From: an uncultured Muribaculaceae bacterium
GTDB lineage: Bacteria; Bacteroidota; Bacteroidia; Bacteroidales; Muribaculaceae
Direction of reading: 5' to 3'
Length of the DNA: 23,507 nucleotides
NCBI GenBank assembly: GCA_938039795.1
Contig: CALHWU010000152.1
Location: 1 to 23,507 of the forward strand
Part shown: positions 15,266 to 20,477 of the stretch, piece after piece
How positions within the stretch are numbered: the stretch's first letter is position 1
How the letters are laid out: every line of letters starts with the position of its first letter
Program-made: the position numbers and the translations under genes
Notes under the pieces: generated by a model
Database searches by the model: none
The model's input: the letters and a program-made list of their open reading frames with translations, nothing else
Told to the model about the DNA's origin: nothing

Positions 15266-15901
15266 ATGGTTATGATGCCGATTGCAAGAATCAATATACC
15301 TGCCGTCACCGACGCCCGCGGCTCGCTCGCCTATATAGAGCGCGGGGGAGAGATCCCGTTCTCGCCCGCTTCGGTGGAGCTCGTCGCTGCGTCGGGCCCG
15401 CTTTCCTCCGGCCCGGGTATCGTAGTGGCGCTCCGTGGATCGCTGACAGTGGGGGCGCTCACGGTTGAAACTCCGGCCGACGGACTGCTGTTCGACAGCG
15501 GCAGCGGCATGGAGCTTTCGCCCGGCGGAGTGGCTCTTGTGGCGCGGCCTGTGCGCTGCGGCATCGAAGTGCCGTTCGATATGCGGCGCATCTATTATAT
15601 ATGGGACATACCGGCCGGCTGCACGCGCGGAGGCCACGCTCATCTGCGCCAGCGCTCTCTGCTGATGGCGGCCTCGGGCAGCTTTGACCTGACTTGCGAC
15701 GACGGAGTGCGCCGCACATGCCGGCATCTCACTTCCGGATGCCGGCCGGTAGCCGTAGGAGCGGGGGAGTGGCGCACGCTCCATGGCTTCAGCCCCGACG
15801 CTGTAGTGCTTGCCGTGGCATCAACCTGCTACGATCCGACTGATTATCTGTATGATCATGAACAATTCCTACGGCGCCGCGCCACGCTATCCGTTTCTTG
15901 A
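15266..15901 (+). CDS. FdtA/QdtA/WxcM-like sugar 3,4-ketoisomerase with an inserted extra cupin-like module
   Basis: The C-terminal half (about 104-203) matches the dTDP-4-keto-6-deoxyhexose 3,4-ketoisomerase family: MRRIYYIWDIPAG, the catalytic RGGHAH at 121-126 (H124 and H126), SGSFDLTCDDG, WRTLHGFSPDAVVLAVAS and YDPTDYLYDHEQFL. The N-terminal motif INIPAVTDARGSLAYIE..IPF (10-32) is also the family's, but normally joins the core directly. Here about 72 residues are inserted, containing a weak cupin-like pattern (VVALRGSLTVGALTV.., MELSPGGVALVA) without metal or catalytic histidines. The total is 211 residues against about 135-145. Starts at 15272 and 15275 are possible. The aminotransferase gene overlaps its end. 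The product would be a 3-keto sugar for transamination; FdtA versus QdtA stereochemistry cannot be told. Confidence 0.88.
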   Translation: MVMMPIARINIPAVTDARGSLAYIERGGEIPFSPASVELVAASGPLSSGPGIVVALRGSLTVGALTVETPADGLLFDSGSGMELSPGGVALVARPVRCGIEVPFDMRRIYYIWDIPAGCTRGGHAHLRQRSLLMAASGSFDLTCDDGVRRTCRHLTSGCRPVAVGAGEWRTLHGFSPDAVVLAVASTCYDPTDYLYDHEQFLRRRATLSVS

Positions 15902-17018
15902 CCTCGCGGCAGCCAATGAGCCGTATGCCGACCGTCTTAAAGCTGCTGCCTGCCGTGTGATCGACAGCGGCAGGTATATAGGCGGCGAGGAGGTCGAGGC
16001 GTTCGAGAGCGAACTGGCTGCCCTGACCGATACCGGCTGCGCCGTGGGGGTCAGTTGCGGCTACGATGCCCTCAGGCTGATATTGCGTGCCTGGATAGAG
16101 ATGGGCAGGCTTCGCCCCGGCGACGAGGTGATCGTCCCGGCTCATACGTTTATCGCCTCCGTGCTGGCTGTCACCGACGCGTCGCTCGTGGCGGTGCCGG
16201 TCGACGCCGATCCGCTTACGATGAATCTCGACTCATCGCTTGTGGAGGCGGCTCTGACGCCACGCACGCGGGCCATAATGCCCGTACATCTCTACGGCCG
16301 CGTCTGCTGGAACGCCGAACTTGCATCAATAGCCTCCTCCCATGGTCTTCTCGTGGTGGAGGACTGCGCCCAGGCCATAGGCGCACGCGCTGTCGCGCCC
16401 GGAATCTCCGGAAGCCGGCATGCGGGAGCACTGGGGCATGCTGCGGCCATAAGCTTCTATCCTACGAAAAACATCGGCGCGCTGGGCGATGCGGGAGCCG
16501 TGGTGACATCCGATCCGCTGCTTGCGGCCACCGTGCGCGCTCTCGCCAACTATGGCAGCGACAGCCGATATCACAATATCTTCGAGGGGGCCAACTGCCG
16601 CCTCGACCCGATACAGGCTGCCATGCTCCGCGTCAAGCTTCCTCATGTGGCGGAGGAGAATGCGGCCCGCTTTGCCCGTGCCATGGCCTATGAGCGCACT
16701 ATAAGCCGCCCAGGACTGGTGAAGCCGCTGATGTCGGCCTCGGTGACCGACTGCGTGTGGCATCAGTATGTGGTGCGCGTCGACGGCTGTCATCGCGACC
16801 TCTTCCGCCGCCGGCTGCTCGAAGCAGGCGTGGCCACCGACGTGCATTATCCCGTGCCTCCTCATCTGCAGCCCTGCTATGTCGGCCGACTGGCACGCAC
16901 GCCGCTCCCCGTGGCGGAGAGCATCTGCCGCGAGGCGGTCAGCCTGCCGATAGCGGGCGCGCTGACGGTGGCCGACGCTGCCGCCATAGCCCGCATAATC
17001 AACGATCTCGACCTATGA
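15852..17018 (+). CDS. DegT/DnrJ/EryC1/StrS-family sugar aminotransferase (FdtB/QdtB-like)
   Basis: This PLP-dependent enzyme would aminate C3 of a dTDP-3-keto-6-deoxyhexose. With start ATG 15852 it has 388 residues, the usual length. Visible blocks are FLDLAAANEPY, the glycine-bearing DSGRYIGGEEVEAFE, VSCGYDALRLIL, GDEVIVPAHTFIASVLAV, LYGRVCWNAELASIASSHG, the PLP-contact EDCAQAIGA and SFYPTKNIGALGDAGAV with the Schiff-base lysine K206. The ending LPVAESICREAVSLPI is typical. ATG 15858 is an alternative start; an ATG at 15810 gives an unlike extension. It overlaps the isomerase gene by 50 bp and the next gene by ATGA, so the three genes form one translational unit. Confidence 0.93.
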   Translation: MIMNNSYGAAPRYPFLDLAAANEPYADRLKAAACRVIDSGRYIGGEEVEAFESELAALTDTGCAVGVSCGYDALRLILRAWIEMGRLRPGDEVIVPAHTFIASVLAVTDASLVAVPVDADPLTMNLDSSLVEAALTPRTRAIMPVHLYGRVCWNAELASIASSHGLLVVEDCAQAIGARAVAPGISGSRHAGALGHAAAISFYPTKNIGALGDAGAVVTSDPLLAATVRALANYGSDSRYHNIFEGANCRLDPIQAAMLRVKLPHVAEENAARFARAMAYERTISRPGLVKPLMSASVTDCVWHQYVVRVDGCHRDLFRRRLLEAGVATDVHYPVPPHLQPCYVGRLARTPLPVAESICREAVSLPIAGALTVADAAAIARIINDLDL

Positions 17019-17977
17019 ACGCCGCACGCATACAGCTTGTCCCGTATACCCCCGGAATGGCGGAGGAGTGGAATGAATTTGTAGCCCGTTCGAAAAACGG
17101 CACATTTCTCTTCGACCGCCGGTATATGGACTATCATGCCGACCGATTCGCCGACCTGTCGGTGACATTCCGGCTCGGCGGCCGCCTGGTAGCCGTAATG
17201 CCGGGCAATGTAGAGGGGAATGTCTGCTACTCCCACCAGGGACTGACCTACGGAGGTCTCGTCACCGACAGCAGGGTCAATGCTGCGGCTGTGCTGGCCA
17301 TGATGCGCATGCTTGCTGAGTGGCTGCGCGGCAGAGGTATCGGCCGGATGGTCTACAAGCCGATGCCATACATCTACCACAGGATTCCGGCCCAGGAGGA
17401 TCTTTACGCTCTTTTCGCCATGGGGGGAGCCGCGCTGACCGGGCGCCATCTGTCGTCGGCCATCTGCCGGGAGGGGCGTCTGCCGCTTGTCGAATCGCGC
17501 CGCTCGGGGCTGCGCAAGGCCTTGCGCGCCGGAGTGGAGATCGAGGAGTCGGCCGATTACGGGGCGTTCTGGAAGATACTTACCGACAACCTCAGGGAGC
17601 GCCACGGAGTAGCGCCTGTGCATTCGCTTGATGAGATCACGCGCCTGGCCTCTGCCTGGCCGGGGCATATTCGACTTCATGCGGCCATGCTTGGCGGCCG
17701 CATGGTTGGCGCCACGGTGGTCTATACAGCCGGCCGCGTGGCCCATACGCAGTATATCTCCGCTTCGCCCGAGGGGAAGCGCCTCGGCGCGCTCGATCTG
17801 CTCCTCGACACCATAATCCGCCGCGAATACTCATCGAGCCTCTATTTTGATTTCGGCGCCAGCACAGAGCAGATGGGCCGCTGCCTCAACGACGGACTGA
17901 TATTCCAGAAAGAAGGATTCGGGGGCCGTGCGGTCTGCTACGACACCTATGAGATGGATCTCACCCGATCGGAATAA
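17015..17977 (+). CDS. GNAT/FemAB-like acyltransferase of the amino-sugar cassette
   Basis: This 320-residue protein resembles the BioF2/FemAB-like branch of GNAT (Acetyltransf_6). The N-terminal half has MAEEWNEFVARSKNGTFLFDRRYMDYHADRF and a strand-rich GLTYGGLVTDSRV block. The C-terminal half has FWKILTDNLRERHGVAPVHSLDEI, GRMVGATVVYTAGRVAHTQYISASPEGKRLGALDLLLDTII and LYFDFGASTEQMGRCLN, all usual for this branch. It starts inside the aminotransferase stop (ATGA). By position it may acylate the new 3-amino group, a job done by hexapeptide-repeat FdtC/QdtC enzymes elsewhere, but that is inference. The first unit of the 9-bp repeat supplies its stop codon, so its last residues (TRSE) may have been set by repeat growth. 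Confidence 0.85.
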   Translation: MNAARIQLVPYTPGMAEEWNEFVARSKNGTFLFDRRYMDYHADRFADLSVTFRLGGRLVAVMPGNVEGNVCYSHQGLTYGGLVTDSRVNAAAVLAMMRMLAEWLRGRGIGRMVYKPMPYIYHRIPAQEDLYALFAMGGAALTGRHLSSAICREGRLPLVESRRSGLRKALRAGVEIEESADYGAFWKILTDNLRERHGVAPVHSLDEITRLASAWPGHIRLHAAMLGGRMVGATVVYTAGRVAHTQYISASPEGKRLGALDLLLDTIIRREYSSSLYFDFGASTEQMGRCLNDGLIFQKEGFGGRAVCYDTYEMDLTRSE

Positions 17978-18587
17978 TCGGAATAATCGGAATAATCAGA
18001 ATAATCGGAGTTATCAGAATAATCAGAGCAATCGGAATTATCGGAGCCGTCTGATAGCTCCGATCTCCTGAAAATACAGCGCGTCCCCCCCCGCCCTCGG
18101 TGTCTGTGATCTTTATCTGTGATGTAAAGTTTGTTTTATAGGTATTGTTTTGTGTATAGTTTTTAGCTAATGCCCACATGTAATTGAGTTCGAGTTTCAA
18201 TTGGTCGTTCTCAATGCATTTTACACCGGCATAATTTGTCGCTGCTGAATAATTTGTATTCTTTGTGAGATTAGTATAGGTGTAGGTAAATGGTTTACCT
18301 GATTGAAACCCTGATTGCGTTACCTTTATGCCGGCGGCAGCAGTCGGCCACTCAAACCGAGTGTCAGGCTCATGAAAAGTGCAGACTGTTGCAGCTGCTG
18401 TCGAACTCGATGATGTGAGAGTCTGTAGTTTGCCGTAGAAGTGAAGGTCGTCATTGTGGCCGTCGGCACGCTTGTTGAAGTCCATGTGTAGGACGTTGCC
18501 GGTGGATGTTTCCTGGGCGCTTAGCGGGTGTGGCGATAGGCCACAGAGCAGCATCGCCCCGAGTAGGGTGAGTAGAAGTCGTTTCAT
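17961..18587 (-). CDS. Unknown secreted protein with an Ile-Ile-Pro repeat tail
   Basis: This 208-residue protein has a good signal peptide, MKRLLLTLLGAMLLCGLSPH.., ending near LSAQ (22-25). The mature part is rich in Thr, Ser, Asn and Tyr, for example TVCTFHEPDTRFEW, GKPFTYTYTNLTKNTNYSAATNY and LKLELNYMWALAKNYTQNN. No known family was recognised. Codons are AT-richer than in neighbouring genes, suggesting different origin. At codons 166-168 a run of eight G encodes glycines. After about 17 more residues the 9-bp repeat encodes the hydrophobic tail IIPIALIILITPIILIIP.., which looks unnatural for a mature secreted protein. The ATG at 18587 is preferred over a GTG two codons upstream. It overlaps the end of the rightward acyltransferase gene by 17 bp. 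No consensus promoter was found. Confidence 0.6.
   Translation of the reverse strand: MKRLLLTLLGAMLLCGLSPHPLSAQETSTGNVLHMDFNKRADGHNDDLHFYGKLQTLTSSSSTAAATVCTFHEPDTRFEWPTAAAGIKVTQSGFQSGKPFTYTYTNLTKNTNYSAATNYAGVKCIENDQLKLELNYMWALAKNYTQNNTYKTNFTSQIKITDTEGGGGRAVFSGDRSYQTAPIIPIALIILITPIILIIPIIPIIPIG
17968..18048. repeat. 9-bp tandem repeat, nine units, consensus ATCGGAATA
   Basis: Nine consecutive 9-bp units run from 17968 to 18048. The first three are identical (ATCGGAATA) and later ones vary (ATCAGAATA, ATCGGAGTT, ATCAGAGCA, ATCGGAATT, ATCGGAGCC). Identical copies at one edge and diverged ones at the other suggest recent growth on the left side. The array ends in an 8-bp inverted repeat, ATCGGAGC (18040-18047) with GCTCCGAT (18057-18064). 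On the minus strand the unit codes Ile-Ile-Pro in the current frame. Confidence 0.95.
18085..18092. repeat. C8/G8 homopolymer tract inside the unknown secreted protein gene
   Basis: Eight C on the plus strand, so eight G in the coding strand of the leftward gene, at codons 166-168. Losing one G would give a short tail ending DALYFQEIGAIRRLR and a stop. Gaining one G would read the downstream 9-bp repeat as Ser-Asp-Tyr/Asn and stop at TAG near 17950. Confidence 0.85.
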
Positions 18588-18758
18588 AATCACGTTCCTG
18601 TTTTTTTGATGAATATGATAATTGTATGAAAATAGAATATTTTTCTAAATTCCTGTAAATAGATAGATCGGTCTCAAAAACCATAGGTGAAATTATGCTT
18701 TTGATGTTAATGCGAATGTTTTGGTCGAAAAGCGTAACGGAATAGTAAAGGAGTGTCT

Positions 18759-18767
18759 GGGGGGGGG
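18759..18767. repeat. G9 homopolymer tract, intergenic
   Basis: Nine consecutive G lie about 170 bp upstream of the unknown secreted gene's start and about 350 bp upstream of the efflux promoter. It is outside any credible reading frame, so length change could only act on transcription or be neutral. Confidence 0.85.
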
Positions 18768-18868
18768 ATACATACATGTATACAATTGGTAACACGAGGC
18801 GCCTCGCGCGCCGAAGTGCCGCTTTTAGGGCAATCGCATCAATAATGCATAAATTATGATTATTAAAT

Positions 18869-18922
18869 GTCGGGATTATAGGGGTGATCGGAGCTGTCGG
18901 ACTGGTCGGACTGGTCGGACGC
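18869..18922. repeat. Second 9-bp array, six units related to NTCGGANNN
   Basis: Units in register: GTCGGGATT, ATAGGGGTG, ATCGGAGCT, GTCGGACTG, GTCGGACTG, GTCGGACGC. Period 9 and the core TCGGA are shared with the array at 17968-18048, 0.8 kb away. Its reverse strand reads as x-x-Pro triplets, like the first array. It lies outside recognised genes. Confidence 0.8.
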
Positions 18923-18929
18923 ACGCGCG

Positions 18930-18990
18930 CATTCCGGATGGCGGCAACCCGATGGGGCGGCCCCGGATGGCGGCGGGATTGGCCGGAATG
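18930..18990. other. GC-rich block with direct and inverted repeats
   Basis: CATTCCGG (18930-18937) and CCGGAATG (18983-18990) are inverted repeats bracketing two direct copies of CCGGATGGCGGC (18934-18945 and 18963-18974). Between these lies GGGGCGGCCCC, which can fold on itself. The whole block could form a large stem-loop. It adjoins the second 9-bp array and looks like one composite repeat element rather than coding sequence. Confidence 0.5.
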
Positions 18991-19115
18991 GCTTGAAAGG
19001 GATGGTGTGAATGCCAATGTCGGTGGCTGATATGGGTGATTTGTCGAATTAATTGGAATAAATGTCGAATCGTGTTAAGGATGCTTAAAGAGTGGTGAAA
19101 TAATTGGCGGCGACG

Positions 19116-19147
19116 TTTCCGCAGGTGCAAATAGTTGAGTATCTTTG
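19116..19147 (+). promoter_or_regulatory. Promoter of the RND efflux operon
   Basis: TTTC (19116-19119), a 20-bp spacer and TATCTTTG (19140-19147) fit the Bacteroidetes -33/-7 pattern with one -33 mismatch. It implies a leader of about 75 nt before ATG 19230 and rules out an in-frame start farther upstream. No TetR- or MarR-type regulator gene is in the window. Confidence 0.68.
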
Positions 19148-19229
19148 CACGCGGATTTTACGGAGGGCCTGTCGGCGAGGGAACGCGGCTCCCGGACTAT
19201 TAGCAGAAAAAGGAAAAATAGTAAGTTAC

Positions 19230-20426
19230 ATGATAAAAAGTAAACGTATGAATTTAACCATGTTGAATCTGGCCGGCCTGGTGCTGGCCGGCGCAGTGGC
19301 AACAGTAGCCGCCGGATGCAGCGGCGGCAATCAGCAGCAGATGCAGCAGATGGCTCCGAGCATCGCCACGATGACTCTGACCGAGGGTTCCTCCGACCTG
19401 GAGAGCAGCTATCCGGCCGTGATAAAGGGCAAAAGCGACGTAGCGATACGTCCGCAGGTGACAGGTTTCATCACCAAGGTGTGTGTCGACGAAGGCCAGC
19501 AGGTCAGCAAGGGTCAGACACTTTTCATCCTCGACCAGGTGCAGTTTCAGGCAGCTGTCGACCAGGCTCAGGCCGCGGTCAACGCGGCGCAGACTTCGGT
19601 GGCAACCGCCCAGATGACGGCCGACACGAAGAAGAAACTCTATGACAAGAACATCATAAGCCAGTATGAGTATCAGCTGGCCGACAATCAGCTCCAGACA
19701 GCCAAGGCCCAGCTCTCGCAGGCCCAGGCGCAGCTGATCAACGCCCGCAAGAATCTTGCCTACACGGTGGTGACTTCGCCGTCAAACGGCGTGGTGGGCA
19801 CCATCCCCAACCGTGAGGGCTCGCTCGCCTCTCCCTCGTCGGCGCAGCCGCTGACCACGGTGAGCGACAACAATGAGGTGTATGCCTACTTCTCGCTGAC
19901 CGAGCGCGATCTGCTGACGATGACCGACAACGGCCAGCGCTCCGTCAAGCAGGCCATCGCCGCCATGCCCAAGGTGAAATTCCGTATGGCCGACGGACAG
20001 CTCTATCCACTTGAAGGCACCGTGGCTACGGTCAGCGGCGTGATTGACAACTCTACCGGCGCTTCGAGCGTGCGCGCCCTCTTCGACAACCCTGCCGGTG
20101 TGCTCCGCAGCGGAGGCACGGGCCAGGTGCTGATACCCAACCGTCAGGACAGCGTGATCATCATCCCGCAGAAGGCTACTTTCGAGCTTCAGGACAAGCG
20201 CTTCGTCTATGTAGTCAACGATTCCAACAAGGTGGTGTCGACTCCGATCACCATCGAGGCCGCCAACGACGGCAAGAGCTTCATCGTCACCTCGGGTCTT
20301 AAGGCCGGAGAGCGCATAGCCATAGAGGGTGTGGGCACGCGTCTGCAGGACGGCATGACCATCACTCCCGTCGATCCCGCACAGCAGGCCGCACAGCAGG
20401 CTGCCGAGGGAACGGCCGCCAACTGA
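19230..20426 (+). CDS. RND efflux periplasmic adaptor (membrane fusion lipoprotein)
   Basis: This 398-residue AcrA/HlyD-like adaptor links an inner-membrane RND pump to an outer-membrane channel. The N-terminus has a hydrophobic stretch and the lipobox AAGC with lipidated C30. Then come the barrel/lipoyl opening SDVAIRPQVTGFITKVCVDEGQQVSKGQTLF, an Ala/Gln-rich coiled-coil hairpin (QAAVDQAQAAVNAAQTSVAT.., NQLQTAKAQLSQAQAQLINARKNL), the second lipoyl half TVVTSPSNGVVGTIPNREGSL and the membrane-proximal FVYVVNDSNKVV..GLKAGERIAIEGVGTRLQDGM. The tail is Gln/Ala-rich. ATG 19230 is chosen because it lies downstream of the promoter and begins the signal peptide; 19248 is an alternative. The pump follows after 51 bp. 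Confidence 0.95.
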   Translation: MIKSKRMNLTMLNLAGLVLAGAVATVAAGCSGGNQQQMQQMAPSIATMTLTEGSSDLESSYPAVIKGKSDVAIRPQVTGFITKVCVDEGQQVSKGQTLFILDQVQFQAAVDQAQAAVNAAQTSVATAQMTADTKKKLYDKNIISQYEYQLADNQLQTAKAQLSQAQAQLINARKNLAYTVVTSPSNGVVGTIPNREGSLASPSSAQPLTTVSDNNEVYAYFSLTERDLLTMTDNGQRSVKQAIAAMPKVKFRMADGQLYPLEGTVATVSGVIDNSTGASSVRALFDNPAGVLRSGGTGQVLIPNRQDSVIIIPQKATFELQDKRFVYVVNDSNKVVSTPITIEAANDGKSFIVTSGLKAGERIAIEGVGTRLQDGMTITPVDPAQQAAQQAAEGTAAN

Positions 20427-20429
20427 TCT

Positions 20430-20438
20430 CCCCCCCCC
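20430..20438. repeat. C9 tract between adaptor and pump genes
   Basis: Nine consecutive C begin 4 bp after the adaptor stop, within the 51-bp spacer before the pump ATG. It is not in a reading frame, so slippage would only change spacing or leader structure. It is the third long G/C run within 2.4 kb. Confidence 0.85.
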
Positions 20439-20477
20439 ACCAACATCAAAGAACATCCTTTTATACAGAAATAAGAG

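Larger units (their letters stand above)
18588..19115. other. Intergenic region of about 530 bp without a convincing gene
   Basis: No reading frame here has a coding-like sequence; a leftward open frame from 19017 mainly reads the second 9-bp array as Pro-Thr-Ser. The left part (18600-18760) is AT-rich and the right part (18890-18990) GC-rich. It holds a G9 tract (18759-18767), the palindrome ATACATGTAT near 18773, the perfect 12-bp palindrome CGAGGCGCCTCG (18795-18806), a second 9-bp array (18869-18922) and a GC-rich foldable block (18930-18990). It separates the leftward unknown gene from the rightward efflux operon. Confidence 0.7.

Noticed and set aside
16757..17014. An 86-codon upstream extension of the acyltransferase
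   Set aside because: It overlaps the aminotransferase gene in another frame and is Arg/Ser/Pro-rich; the ATGA overlap gives the natural start at 17015.
18040..18064. Inverted repeat ATCGGAGC/GCTCCGAT as a terminator for the convergent genes
   Set aside because: The 8-bp stem with a 9-base loop is not followed by a T-run on either strand, and it lies inside the leftward frame.
17968..18922. Possible CRISPR array
   Set aside because: Units are 9 bp and directly adjacent without spacers, and no cas gene is present.
18451..19017. A leftward 188-codon frame in the intergenic region
   Set aside because: It is made of repeat-derived Pro-Thr-Ser triplets and AT-rich sequence, has no signal peptide, and overlaps the better-supported secreted gene.
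19104..19229. A 42-codon upstream extension of the adaptor protein
   Set aside because: It runs through the -33/-7 promoter and would bury the lipoprotein signal; ATG 19230 gives a normal signal peptide.
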